Source: CAYTTR01 sp964440805
Lineage (GTDB): Bacteria; Acidobacteriota; Aminicenantia; Aminicenantales; Aminicenantaceae
Direction: 5' to 3'
Assembly: GCA_964440805.1 (NCBI GenBank)
Contig: CAYTTR010000018.1
Span: 1 to 51,848 of the forward strand
Length of the DNA: 51,848 nucleotides
Positions within the stretch are counted from its first letter, which is position 1; every line of letters starts with the position of its first letter. Below the pieces are notes generated by a model that saw nothing but the letters and a program-made list of their open reading frames with translations, was not told the origin of the DNA and ran no database searches. Below are positions 17,409-25,209 of this stretch, piece by piece. A program made the translations under genes and the position numbers.

Positions 17409-18566
17409 CTAACAGATTTTACGTAACCTCAACCAGGAAGTAAGGCCTGCAAAAAGGGAGAAGAAAATGGTGGGGGCTGACATTTCCATAATTAATGAAT
17501 AAAGAGATTTTCCGAGAATATCATAAAGAGAAATGGCCGTAAGAAACATATTAATGATAAGCACCCCTCTCCAAAAACGGGAAAATTTCTGGCTGTAGTT
17601 CACCAAAAGCATCAAGGCAGGAAGAGAAAGCAAGAAAGTGTAATTCCAGCCAAGGGGCGAAACAAGGGGAAGAACAAGCAGCAGAAAAGAAACTTCAAAA
17701 TAAACTCTAAGGCGGAGGCCTTGACCGCGGTGGAGAAAAACAAGGAACAGCCCTCCCAGCAGAAAGAGAGAAAAAAGAAAGAGGATGAGAGAGGTCGACT
17801 CTGAACCGGTCCATTTCATAAAGCAGGCCGCCAGGGATATGTTGTCGGCTGAGGTCAGCAATCCGGGGGTGGATCGAGTGAGAGTAGACAACCATTCCCA
17901 ATGGACCAAAAGATTGCCTTTAAAATTATAGAAGGCTAACGGCAGGAAAAAAGAAACCGCTAAGACGGCAAAGGCGGCAACCAAAGCCAACCATTTTCTT
18001 TTTGCTAAAAGGTATGGAAAAAATATCAGAGAATATGGTTTCAGGGCGATGCTCGTCCCGCAGCAAAGGCCTGCCAAAACACCGCTTTGTCTTGCCTTTC
18101 TTGTCCTTGTTTGCTGGAGAAAGGAGCCGAGCATGAGCATTACTGTTACGGCCACTACTAGATTAATCTGGCCGAGGTCCAGTTCTCTTAGAAAATAGCG
18201 CAGCAGGATTAAAACCGGGATTCCCATAATCATCCAAGCAGGTTTTCTTTTTTGGGGGAGGAGACGGTATGAGATAAAAACAAATAACCCCCCGGCCAAG
18301 GAAGTAAAGGCGAACCAAACAGCCTTGGCTGTAGAGAGAGGCAGTAAAGAAAGAGGAATATAGAAGAAAGCAGCAACCGGCAGATATTTAAACTGGTAAT
18401 GTTCATCTTCCAGACGGTAAAGGGTTTCTCCTGAAAGAAGTCTTTTGCCAGCCTTCCAGTTGACCTCGAAATCGGCCATGTCATATTGGGCCCGGATCAA
18501 AAATAGGAGGACGAGGATAAAGGAAGCGGCTATGATAAAGCAAGCCAACCAACGCTTCTTTTTCAT
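17409..18566 (-). CDS. GT87/DUF2029-type membrane glycosyltransferase
   Basis: This is a 385-residue integral membrane protein with about nine to ten hydrophobic helices. The first extracytoplasmic loop carries DFEVNWKAGKRLLSGETLY, the familiar D-F-x-V-Y-W-x-A-G-x-x-L-x-x-G-x-x-L-Y pattern of DUF2029 (GT87) polyprenyl-phosphate-dependent mannosyltransferases; the Asp would be catalytic. Further typical text is LKYLPVAAFF-like (QFKYLPVAAFFYIPL) and LKPYSLIFFPYLL. It probably transfers a sugar from a lipid carrier on the outer face of the inner membrane; sugar and acceptor are unknown. Its start lies 22 bases from the repeat at 18,588, whose minus strand offers a TATAAT (18626-18621) as a possible promoter. 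Confidence 0.75.
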   Translation of the reverse strand: MKKKRWLACFIIAASFILVLLFLIRAQYDMADFEVNWKAGKRLLSGETLYRLEDEHYQFKYLPVAAFFYIPLSLLPLSTAKAVWFAFTSLAGGLFVFISYRLLPQKRKPAWMIMGIPVLILLRYFLRELDLGQINLVVAVTVMLMLGSFLQQTRTRKARQSGVLAGLCCGTSIALKPYSLIFFPYLLAKRKWLALVAAFAVLAVSFFLPLAFYNFKGNLLVHWEWLSTLTRSTPGLLTSADNISLAACFMKWTGSESTSLILFLFSLFLLGGLFLVFLHRGQGLRLRVYFEVSFLLLVLPLVSPLGWNYTFLLSLPALMLLVNYSQKFSRFWRGVLIINMFLTAISLYDILGKSLYSLIMEMSAPTIFFSLFAGLTSWLRLRKIC

Positions 18567-18690
18567 TTTATGCTGCCAATAATTTTACCTGAACTATTCA
18601 TAAAACAGGCCGAATCATATATTATAACAAAGACTAAGAACGATTTAAGAGAAATTCTTAAGGCGCGTAAACATTTCCAAAACCGTGATC

Positions 18691-18968
18691 AATGAACCGG
18701 GGCCTTGGGGGGTAGTTTGAGCGACACTGGAGGATTTAGCCTTCACCAATCAACCTTGGAGGGAACCCGACGAAGCCGGACGGTAAGTATGTATTGAGCC
18801 CGCCACAAGAAATGTTGCGGGATTTGGATTAACACAAAATAAGGTCTATTAGTTCGGGGCTGTCATGCGGAGTTACGCAACCGCCGACAAGGTTGAGGAG
18901 GGAACGGCGTATAAAACCCGACGGGAGCGATAACATCCCCCAATGCTCTGTTCAGCATTTTGTTTTTT
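18691..18968 (+). ncRNA. Candidate structured RNA within the insertion
   Basis: About 280 bases show features of a structured RNA on the plus strand. TTGGGGG (18705-18711) can pair with CCCCCAA (18937-18943) to close the domain. CCCGC/GCGGG (18799-18803 and 18817-18821) makes a hairpin, and CGCCG/CGGCG brackets the segment at about 18882-18908. The 3' end is an intrinsic-terminator-like hairpin with a T run. It does not show the hallmarks of tmRNA, RNase P RNA or SRP RNA. A possible promoter (TTCATA 18597-18602, TATTAT 18620-18625, 17-base gap) lies in the left repeat. Expression and exact ends are unknown. Confidence 0.45.
18942..18968 (+). terminator. Intrinsic terminator-like hairpin of the candidate RNA
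   Basis: AATGCT (18942-18947) and AGCATT (18954-18959) form a stem around CTGTTC, followed by TTG and six T residues (18963-18968). The stem is short with only two G-C pairs, so strength is uncertain. Its position at the end of the GC-rich segment supports a plus-strand transcript. Confidence 0.45.
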
Positions 18969-19043
18969 AGCACCACGGTTTTAGAAATGCTTCCTTAAGG
19001 CGTACTTAGAGAAAGCAAATTTCTTAAACTCTGTCATCAATTT

Positions 19044-19165
19044 TTATTAAAAAAAAGGCTTTTTTACCCTTTGGGAGAGACGGTCTGACTACAATTTCCT
19101 AATTCAATAGTCATGGCGAGCAAAGCGATGCCGAAGACATGCTTTTCCCTCCTGATCCCGAATTA
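19044..19165. other. Gene-free spacer before the fatty-acid operon
   Basis: No reading frame or RNA gene is recognised here. An A-run and T-run around GGC (19048-19065) could form a weak hairpin. The string GGCGAGCAAAGCGATGCC (about 19114-19131) is a rough inverted repeat and resembles the GCGAGCGAAGC-type sequences that recur between genes in many genomes; a similar GCGAGCGAAGC occurs on the minus strand near 46,915-46,925. Confidence 0.35.
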
Positions 19166-19193
19166 TTGACAAAGAAAAGCAATTTGGTATAAT
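19166..19193 (+). promoter_or_regulatory. Consensus sigma70 promoter of the fatty-acid operon
   Basis: TTGACA (19166-19171) and TATAAT (19188-19193) are both perfect consensus hexamers with a 16-base gap. Transcription would begin near 19200, about 35 bases before the yceD-like gene. It probably drives yceD-rpmF-plsX-fabG and perhaps acpP-fabF. Confidence 0.8.
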
Positions 19194-19233
19194 AAATAGA
19201 CCTTAAAATCTGGAGGAAGACAAATAAATTAAG

Positions 19234-19746
19234 ATGGTTATTGATATTGAACGCCTGCCGGAAGAAGGCCTGCAAATCAGCCGTGATTTCGAATTTCCAA
19301 GCAATGATCTAGTAGAAGAAAGCGCGGTTTTTTTGGAGCCCCTCCACGCCGACCTGGCAGTAAAAAAAACCGGGGAGGAGATTTCTGTCAAAGGAAGAAT
19401 TTCTGCTCTCTTGAGCTTTATCTGCAGCCGCTGCCTAACTCCCTTTGAATTTGCCATAGATTCTTCCTTTGACCTTATTTATCTTCCGGAAGAGTTTGAT
19501 GAGATCAAGGAAGAACTTACCGAGGAAGACATGGGCCAGCTTTTCTACTACAAGCAAAAGCTGGATTTGGGAGAAGTGATTCTGGAGCAACTCAATCTGA
19601 CTTTCCCCATGAAGCCCCTTTGTTCTCCTGACTGTCAGGGGATTTGTCCTGTTTGCGGTCGGATAATACGTGAGGGCGAATGCCGGTGTGCTGTAGAAAC
19701 AACAGATCCCCGCTTGGATAAGCTCAAATCTTTTATAAAGAGATAA
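19234..19746 (+). CDS. yceD: YceD/DUF177 family protein
   Basis: This 170-residue cytoplasmic protein belongs to the DUF177 family, which in most bacteria stands just before rpmF and has been linked to rRNA and ribosome biogenesis. The C-terminal part carries the family Cys pattern CSPDCQGICPVCGR followed by EGECRC, likely a metal site or structural Cys cluster. An internal CSRCLTPFEF is also typical. An in-frame TAA lies three codons upstream of the ATG, so the start cannot be much earlier. It is 4 bases from rpmF and is first in the lipid operon. The family call is firm; function is only partly known. Confidence 0.88.
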   Translation: MVIDIERLPEEGLQISRDFEFPSNDLVEESAVFLEPLHADLAVKKTGEEISVKGRISALLSFICSRCLTPFEFAIDSSFDLIYLPEEFDEIKEELTEEDMGQLFYYKQKLDLGEVILEQLNLTFPMKPLCSPDCQGICPVCGRIIREGECRCAVETTDPRLDKLKSFIKR

Positions 19747-19750
19747 AACA

Positions 19751-19933
19751 ATGGCCAATCCAAAAAGAAGACATTCCCATTCGCGAAAAAATAAAAGAAG
19801 GGCACATGATGCCCTCTCTGTTCCTCCCCTCTCTCTCTGTCCCAACTGTGGAACGCCGAAGCTTCCCCACCGGGCGTGCTCGGGGTGTGGCTATTATAAG
19901 GACCGGCAGGTTATTGAAGGAACAGAAGGATAG
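19751..19933 (+). CDS. rpmF: 50S ribosomal protein L32
   Basis: L32 is a small zinc-binding protein of the large ribosomal subunit. The 60-residue sequence starts MANPKRRHSHSRKNKRRAHD, the typical basic N-terminus, and has a complete zinc ribbon: C-P-N-C at about 34-37 and C-S-G-C at about 47-50. This is the four-Cys form, not the zinc-independent form. It lies between yceD and plsX, the standard order coupling ribosome and lipid synthesis. The assignment is certain. Confidence 0.97.
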   Translation: MANPKRRHSHSRKNKRRAHDALSVPPLSLCPNCGTPKLPHRACSGCGYYKDRQVIEGTEG

Positions 19934-19950
19934 AATCACAGCAAGAAGGG

Positions 19951-20961
19951 ATGAGTCAAATTAGAATAGCAGTTGATGCCATGGGAGGAGACTACGCTCC
20001 CTCGGCAACAGTGGAAGGTGCGGTGCTCGCTTCACGGGAGCATCAGGTGGAAGTCTTTCTGGTCGGGGCTGAAGATCTTATTAAAAAAGAATTTGACCGG
20101 ACAAATCATGCCCACTCAAAGATAACCATTATCAATGCTTCTGAGAATATTGGTATGGGAGAAGCTCTCTTCTCCTTCCGCAGGAAAAAGAAATCATCCA
20201 TCAGGGTGGGCGCCCAAATGGTAAAAAACAGGGAAGTCGATGCTTTTGTCAGCGCCGGCAACACGGCTGCTGTTGTCTATCTTTCCAAAAAGATTCTGGG
20301 GTCCCTCCAGGGAGTGGACCGTCCAGCACTTTCCCTGCTTGTGCCCACCATCAAGGGGATGACTTTGTTGATCGATGTTGGAGCTAATGCCAACTGTCAG
20401 CCTCAGCATCTTGAGCAGTTCGCTGTGATGGGAAAGGTGTTCATGGAGGCTATTATTGGACTTGATAATCCCCGAATCGGCCTGATGAGTATTGGCGAAG
20501 AAGAATCAAAAGGAAATGATTTAACCCGAGAGGCATATGAAAAGCTTCGGACTTCACCCCTTAATTTCATCGGGAATGTTGAAGGCAAAGATCTATATTC
20601 CGGGAAAGCAGAGGTAATTGTCAGTGATGGATTCACCGGCAATGTGGCTCTTAAGGTAAGTGAGGGAGTGATAGAGACGGTTATGAACATAGCCCGCTCG
20701 GAAATCATGAAGAACATCTTTGCCAAAATCGGCTTTTTGTTGATGAAGAGACATATAAAAAAGTTATATAAAAGGATCGATTATTCAGAATATGGAGGAG
20801 CCCAGCTTCTGGGAATCAACGGGGTATGTATTATCAGTCACGGACGCTCTTCTGCAACAGCCATGAAAAATGCTGTTCGCTTGGCCAAAGATTTTGTCGC
20901 CAGCAGAGTTCAGGAGCGCATTCAGATGGAAATGGCCAGGCTCACCCGAATTCCTGCTTGA
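19951..20961 (+). CDS. plsX: Phosphate acyltransferase PlsX
   Basis: PlsX converts acyl-ACP to acyl-phosphate, the donor for the first step of phospholipid synthesis. The 336-residue protein starts IRIAVDAMGGDYAPSATVEGA, the classic signature, and includes SAGNTAAVVYLSKKIL and LIDVGANANCQPQHLEQFAVMG. The length is normal. It follows rpmF by 17 bases and is separated from fabG by 3. The assignment is certain. Confidence 0.97.
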   Translation: MSQIRIAVDAMGGDYAPSATVEGAVLASREHQVEVFLVGAEDLIKKEFDRTNHAHSKITIINASENIGMGEALFSFRRKKKSSIRVGAQMVKNREVDAFVSAGNTAAVVYLSKKILGSLQGVDRPALSLLVPTIKGMTLLIDVGANANCQPQHLEQFAVMGKVFMEAIIGLDNPRIGLMSIGEEESKGNDLTREAYEKLRTSPLNFIGNVEGKDLYSGKAEVIVSDGFTGNVALKVSEGVIETVMNIARSEIMKNIFAKIGFLLMKRHIKKLYKRIDYSEYGGAQLLGINGVCIISHGRSSATAMKNAVRLAKDFVASRVQERIQMEMARLTRIPA

Positions 20962-20964
20962 AAG

Positions 20965-21711
20965 ATGAAAATGAATTTTTCTGGAAAGAACTCATTAGTG
21001 ACGGGAGCTTCCCAGGGCATTGGGAAAGCCATCGCTGAACAACTCGCTCGGGACGGTGCTCGAGTTCTCCTGCTTGACATTCAGATGGAAAAACTAAAAG
21101 ATGTGGCTGCCGGAATCAGAAAAGATGGTGGCCAAGCGGATATTTACCAAGCAAACGTTTCTTCTTTTAAAGAAGCGCAGGATGCTGTGGACAAGATGAT
21201 CGACCAGCATGAGCACATCGATCACTTGGTCAACAACGCCGGGATAACCAGGGACTCTCTTTTGATGAGAATGAACGAGAAAGATTGGGATGCTGTAATT
21301 TCGGTGAACCTCAAAGGCATCTTCAATCTCTGTAAAGCAGTCGTCCGGCCGATGATGTCCCGCCGTTATGGCAGGATTGTCAACATTTCTTCTGTGGTGG
21401 GTTTAATGGGAAATGCCGGCCAGACAAATTATTCAGCGGCCAAGGCCGGGGTAATAGGATTTACCAAGTCCTTAGCCCGGGAAGTGGCCTCCAGAGGAAT
21501 AACGGTCAATGCAGTTGCTCCTGGTTATATCCAGACTTCTATGACCGAAAACCTGCCGGAAAAAGCCAAGGATGTTTTTATGTCCCTTATTCCCTTGCGC
21601 AGATTCGGAACCCCTGAAGAGGTAGCTTATGCGGTCAAGTTTTTTCTCGCCGAGGAAGCAGCTTACCTCACCGGATGCGCCCTGAGTGTCAACGGCGGAA
21701 TGTATATGTGA
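20965..21711 (+). CDS. fabG: 3-oxoacyl-[acyl-carrier-protein] reductase
   Basis: FabG reduces 3-oxoacyl-ACP with NADPH in fatty acid elongation. The 248-residue protein is a classical short-chain dehydrogenase. The cofactor motif TGASQGIGKAIAEQLA is at about 13-28, NNAG near 89, and the catalytic residues are in NISSV (Ser) and YSAAKAG (Tyr and Lys). The end LTGCALSVNGGMYM is typical. Its context between plsX and acpP supports FabG over other dehydrogenases. Confidence 0.95.
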   Translation: MKMNFSGKNSLVTGASQGIGKAIAEQLARDGARVLLLDIQMEKLKDVAAGIRKDGGQADIYQANVSSFKEAQDAVDKMIDQHEHIDHLVNNAGITRDSLLMRMNEKDWDAVISVNLKGIFNLCKAVVRPMMSRRYGRIVNISSVVGLMGNAGQTNYSAAKAGVIGFTKSLAREVASRGITVNAVAPGYIQTSMTENLPEKAKDVFMSLIPLRRFGTPEEVAYAVKFFLAEEAAYLTGCALSVNGGMYM

Positions 21712-21756
21712 ATGGAACAAACGCTGTTCAGATATTAAATCTATGAGGAGGAAACA

Positions 21757-22002
21757 ATGGAGAGAGAAGAACTTCTGAACAAAATCAAGACAATCGTTGC
21801 CGACAAACTTAGCATCAGTGAAGATCAGGTAACAGAAGAAGCTTCTTTTATCGATGACCTGGGGGCTGATTCTCTGGACACGGTGGAGTTGGTTATGGCC
21901 CTGGAGGATGAGTTTGACCTGGACATTCCCGATGAAGATGCCGAAAAATTGATAACCGTTGGAAAGGCTATTGATTATGTTTTAGCCAGCGCATCTAAAT
22001 AA
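21757..22002 (+). CDS. acpP: Acyl carrier protein
   Basis: ACP carries growing acyl chains on a phosphopantetheine arm. The 81-residue acidic protein has the attachment motif GADSLDTVELVMALE with Ser at about position 40. Its helices I-IV are of usual length. A strong ribosome site (GAGGAGG-like, GAGGAGGAAACA) precedes the ATG. It lies between fabG and fabF. The assignment is certain. Confidence 0.97.
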   Translation: MEREELLNKIKTIVADKLSISEDQVTEEASFIDDLGADSLDTVELVMALEDEFDLDIPDEDAEKLITVGKAIDYVLASASK

Positions 22003-22021
22003 TATTAGAGCTTTTTTTAAT

Positions 22022-23296
22022 ATGGGAACCAAAATAAATTCAGAAAAAGAGGTCTCTTTAAGGCGAGTGGTTGTCACCGGAGTGGGGCTTGTTTCCCCCT
22101 TGGGTATAGGGGCAGAGGAAAACTGGAAAGCCCTTCTCGCTGGTAAAAACGGAATTTCTACTATTTCTCGATTTGATGTCTCCCGCTTTTCCAGCCAAGT
22201 AGCCGGTGAAATAAAAAATTACGACCCTCTAACCTTCATTGACAAGAGAGAAATCCGGAAGATGGATTTGTTTATCCAGTATTCTCTTGTTGCTTCTGAG
22301 CTGGCGGTTATGGATGCTGGTTTAAGAGCCGAAGAAATTTGTGGAGATAAAACCGGCGTATATGTGGGCTCTGGCATCGGAGGAATAGGGACAATTGAAC
22401 AAAACCATGCGGTACTCCTGGAAAAAGGACCTGGGCGGGTTTCTCCATTTTTTTTGGTCTCCTCAATAATCAATGAAGCTTCCGGCCAAATATCCATCCG
22501 TTTCCAGGCTAAAGGACCCAACTCTGCCACTGCCACCGCTTGTACTACCAGCACTCATTCCATAGGAGATTCTTATCGGATTATTTCCCGGGGAGATGCA
22601 AACATAATGATTGCCGGAGGGGGCGAAGCCCCCATAACGCCCCTCAGCTTAGCTGGATTTTGCTCCATGAGGGCCCTTTCTACCAGGAACGATGAACCCG
22701 AGAAAGCCTCCAGACCGTTTGATGCTCAGAGGGACGGATTTGTTATGGGAGAAGGGGCAGGAATCCTGATTCTGGAAGAACTAAATTATGCCCTCAGGCG
22801 AGATGCCAGGATCTATGCTGAAATAGTGGGCTATGGAATGAGCGGCGATGCCTATCATGTTTCTGCTCCTTGCCCGGATGGAGGTGGAGCTTACCGGGTA
22901 ATGAAGCAGGCCATTATGGATGGAGGAATCCAGCCAGATGAGATCGACTACATCAATGCCCATGGGACATCAACGCCTTATAATGACAAGATCGAAACCG
23001 TCGCCATTAAGAATCTTTTTGGGGAGTACGCTTATAAAATAGGAGTCAATTCCACCAAATCCATGACCGGGCACCTTCTGGGAGCGGCTGGTGGTTATGA
23101 AGCTGCCGTGACTGCTTTAGTTCTATTTCACCAAATAATGCCCCCAACTCGTAACTATGAGCATCCGGATCCCGAATGTGACCTGGATTATGTTCCTCAA
23201 AAAGCAAGGAAAGCCCGTATCCGTTATGCCTTGAGTAATTCTTTTGGTTTTGGCGGAACCAACGGTTCTCTTCTTTTAAAACCGTTTCATCAATAA
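22022..23296 (+). CDS. fabF: 3-oxoacyl-[acyl-carrier-protein] synthase II
   Basis: FabF condenses malonyl-ACP with acyl-ACP. The 424-residue protein has the Cys-His-His triad: Cys in ATACTTSTHS (about 175), His in NAHGTSTP (about 316) and His in SMTGHLLGAAGG (about 352). The start RRVVVTGVGLVSPLG is typical but is preceded by about 14 extra residues, so a slightly later start is possible, although no in-frame ATG is nearer. The C-terminus SFGFGGTNGSLLL is also typical. It is the last gene of the fatty-acid operon. Confidence 0.95.
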   Translation: MGTKINSEKEVSLRRVVVTGVGLVSPLGIGAEENWKALLAGKNGISTISRFDVSRFSSQVAGEIKNYDPLTFIDKREIRKMDLFIQYSLVASELAVMDAGLRAEEICGDKTGVYVGSGIGGIGTIEQNHAVLLEKGPGRVSPFFLVSSIINEASGQISIRFQAKGPNSATATACTTSTHSIGDSYRIISRGDANIMIAGGGEAPITPLSLAGFCSMRALSTRNDEPEKASRPFDAQRDGFVMGEGAGILILEELNYALRRDARIYAEIVGYGMSGDAYHVSAPCPDGGGAYRVMKQAIMDGGIQPDEIDYINAHGTSTPYNDKIETVAIKNLFGEYAYKIGVNSTKSMTGHLLGAAGGYEAAVTALVLFHQIMPPTRNYEHPDPECDLDYVPQKARKARIRYALSNSFGFGGTNGSLLLKPFHQ

Positions 23297-23386
23297 TAAA
23301 TCCTTTTTAGCCTAATGGATTGTATTCATGGCTAAAAGGAAGAGAATTGTTTTTTTTAAGCTGAAAAATAATGGAAGGAGGCAGTC

Positions 23387-24169
23387 TTGAATATTTATGT
23401 CTTTGTCAAACGGGTGCCTGATACCGAGTCCAAAATCAGGATAAATCAAGAAGGAACCAATATCATTTTCGATGACCTGAAGTATGTCCTTAATCCTTAC
23501 GATGAATATGCTGTGGAGGAAGCGTTGCGGCTTAAAGAGGCCCATGGAGGACAAGTGCTGGCTTTTTCTGTGGGGAGCGAGGAGTCGGTTACGGTGCTGA
23601 GAAAGTGTCTTGCTATGGGGGTAGATGAAGCAGTGTTGGTCAAAGACGAGCATACCGTGGATTATGATGCCTACCGCACTGCCCGGATAATTGCCCGGGT
23701 GCTTGAGTCCAGGTACCCTGAATATTCTCTTCTCCTTTTTGGGAAACAATCAGTGGGGGATGATAACGCCCTGGTTCCCTCTATGGTAGCCGAGATGCTT
23801 GGTCTTCCTCAGGTAAATGTAGTTACTAAGTTATCCATGGAAGGACAGAAAGGAGTGGCCATTCGGGAAATCGAAGGAGCACTGGAGAAAGTAGAATTCA
23901 GTCTGCCAGCTGTACTCAGTGCCCAGAAGGGATTAAATGAGCCCCGGTATGAAACCCTGAAAGGAATCATGGCAGCCAAAAGAAAAAATGTACCCATTAT
24001 TCCGTTGTCAGAGCTGGGTCTTCAAGAAGAGGCCCTTGAATCCAGGCTCGAAGTGGTCAAAGTAGAGGGCCCGCCCCAGCGCAAGGCAGGGACAATAGTA
24101 GAAGACGAGCCGACCGCAGCAGCCAGAAAGCTGGTCGAATTCCTGCATGAGGAAGCAAAGGTAATATAG
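23387..24169 (+). CDS. etfB: Electron transfer flavoprotein, beta subunit
   Basis: EtfB forms a heterodimer with EtfA and carries electrons between acyl-CoA dehydrogenases or related flavoenzymes and other carriers. The 260-residue protein begins with MNIYVFVKRVPDTESKIRIN from a TTG codon at 23387. GGAGG six bases upstream supports this start. It has the typical LNPYDEYAVEEALRLKE, and FGKQSVGDDNALVPSMVAEMLG in the second half, the family's signature region. The stop is 10 bases from etfA. Whether this Etf is bifurcating cannot be decided from the text. Confidence 0.93.
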   Translation: MNIYVFVKRVPDTESKIRINQEGTNIIFDDLKYVLNPYDEYAVEEALRLKEAHGGQVLAFSVGSEESVTVLRKCLAMGVDEAVLVKDEHTVDYDAYRTARIIARVLESRYPEYSLLLFGKQSVGDDNALVPSMVAEMLGLPQVNVVTKLSMEGQKGVAIREIEGALEKVEFSLPAVLSAQKGLNEPRYETLKGIMAAKRKNVPIIPLSELGLQEEALESRLEVVKVEGPPQRKAGTIVEDEPTAAARKLVEFLHEEAKVI

Positions 24170-24179
24170 GAGGTAAATC

Positions 24180-25160
24180 ATGATTCTTGTCTTTATAGAG
24201 GAAAGAGGCGGCCCTATTAAGAAGCCTGCCCTGGAGGCCTTGTCAGAAGCAAGCCGGAAAGCAGGAGAGTTAAACAACTCTTCTGTGGAAGCCGTCCTGG
24301 TCGGGCCCGGCAAAGACGAGCTTGCTCCTCAAATCTTTCGCCTTGGTGCGGCCAAGGTATATATTATGGAAAATTCTCATCTCAAACATTATTCTTCTTC
24401 TGGATATACCGAAGCTTTGAAGCTTTTAATTGATGAAATTCAGCCGGAGGCCATCTTTTTTGCGGCGACAGCCATGGGGCGGGATCTTGCCCCCCGCTTA
24501 GCCGCCAAGCTGGGAGCAGGTGTGGCCTCGGATTGTATACGGGTTGAAGTGAGAGAGGGAGAACTGATGGCCACCAGGCCGATTTTTGCGGGCAAAGCAT
24601 TGGCCACAGTCCGCCTTCTAAGGAAACCGGCAATAGTTACTTTGCGGCCTAATGTATTTTCTCTTGAGGAAGGATCCGAGTTCTCAGGAGATGTAATTAA
24701 GAAAGAAGTGTCTCTATCTGAAAAGGCTCTTCAGGGGAAAGTGGTTGAGATCCTCAAGGAAGAAGATGCTGCCCTTGATGTCACCGAAGCTGAGGTTGTT
24801 GTTTCTGGAGGCCGGGGAATGAAAGGTCCTGAAAACTTCAATCTGCTTAATGAATTATGTGCTTGGCTTCCCCATGCCACAGTGGGTGCTTCCCGCTCAG
24901 CGGTTGATGCCGGCTGGATAGATCACCAGCACCAGGTCGGTCAGACAGGGAAGACAGTTTCTCCCAATCTTTACTTAGCTTTCGGAATAAGTGGCGCCAT
25001 TCAGCATCTGGCGGGGATGTCTTCTTCTAAGTATATTGTGGCTGTCAACAAGGATCCCGAAGCTCCCATTTTTAAAGTGGCTGATTTTGGCGTGGTGGGA
25101 GATCTTTTCCAGGTAATTCCTCCCCTGAAGGAAGAACTCAAAAAGAGACAGTCGGGATAG
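24180..25160 (+). CDS. etfA: Electron transfer flavoprotein, alpha subunit
   Basis: EtfA binds FAD in its C-terminal domain. The 326-residue protein has the family signature VVSGGRGMKGPENFNLLNEL followed by VGASRSAVDAGWI, HQVGQTGKTVSPNLYLAFGISGAIQHLAGM and VAVNKDPEAPIFKVADFGVVGDL, all FAD-contacting segments. No extra ferredoxin domain is present. It pairs with etfB directly upstream. A partner dehydrogenase is not encoded in this window. Confidence 0.95.
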   Translation: MILVFIEERGGPIKKPALEALSEASRKAGELNNSSVEAVLVGPGKDELAPQIFRLGAAKVYIMENSHLKHYSSSGYTEALKLLIDEIQPEAIFFAATAMGRDLAPRLAAKLGAGVASDCIRVEVREGELMATRPIFAGKALATVRLLRKPAIVTLRPNVFSLEEGSEFSGDVIKKEVSLSEKALQGKVVEILKEEDAALDVTEAEVVVSGGRGMKGPENFNLLNELCAWLPHATVGASRSAVDAGWIDHQHQVGQTGKTVSPNLYLAFGISGAIQHLAGMSSSKYIVAVNKDPEAPIFKVADFGVVGDLFQVIPPLKEELKKRQSG

Positions 25161-25209
25161 ATAAATCCGGGAAAGGGAAGGCTTTATCTGAGTAAAACCC
25201 GGCCGGGAA

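Larger units (their letters stand above)
18666..18993 (+). mobile_element. 328-bp non-coding insertion with terminal inverted repeats and 9-bp target duplication
   Basis: Comparison with the empty copy at 42064-42183 shows that this segment has been added. Its ends are inverted repeats: 18668-18687 and 18974-18993 match at 17 of 20 positions (core AAAACCGTG / CACGGTTTT). CTTAAGGCG occurs exactly on both sides (18657-18665 and 18994-19002) but once in the empty copy (as CTTAAAGGCG), so it looks like a target-site duplication. There is no open reading frame of useful length. The interior is richer in G and C than the flanks and can fold. This is either a MITE-like element, or a hairpin element into which an RNA gene was placed. 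The family is not recognised. Confidence 0.7.
18588..19043 (+). repeat. Dispersed repeat, copy A, interrupted by an insertion
   Basis: The two parts 18588-18665 and 18994-19043 align end to end with the uninterrupted copy at 42064-42183 read on the minus strand. Shared strings include CCTGAACTATTCATAAAA, ATAACAAAGACTA, GAGAAATTCTTAA and TTCTTAAACTCTGT; identity is roughly 80-85% by eye. The unit is about 120 bp, AT-rich and full of short palindromes. In both places the CCTGAAC end lies about 20-35 bases before a start codon. The direction is arbitrary. It may be a MITE-like element or a duplicated regulatory region. Confidence 0.8.

Noticed and set aside
18691..18968. Group I intron, because CGACGGGAGC occurs near 18,919-18,928
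   Set aside because: A similar string exists in a known tRNA-Leu intron, but the other core segments (P4-P6 and the paired P7) are not found, and the element is not inside a gene.
18691..18968. tmRNA, RNase P RNA, SRP RNA or 6S RNA
   Set aside because: There is no CCA-ended acceptor or TTCGA arm, no GAGGAAAGTCC region, no SRP GGAAG domain, and no convincing 6S bubble. A 6S-like fold was the nearest idea because of the closing stem, but the evidence is too weak.
25161..25209. Bidirectional terminator between etfA and the polyferredoxin gene
   Set aside because: CCGGG and CCCGG strings can pair only across a long loop, with no T run at the right place.
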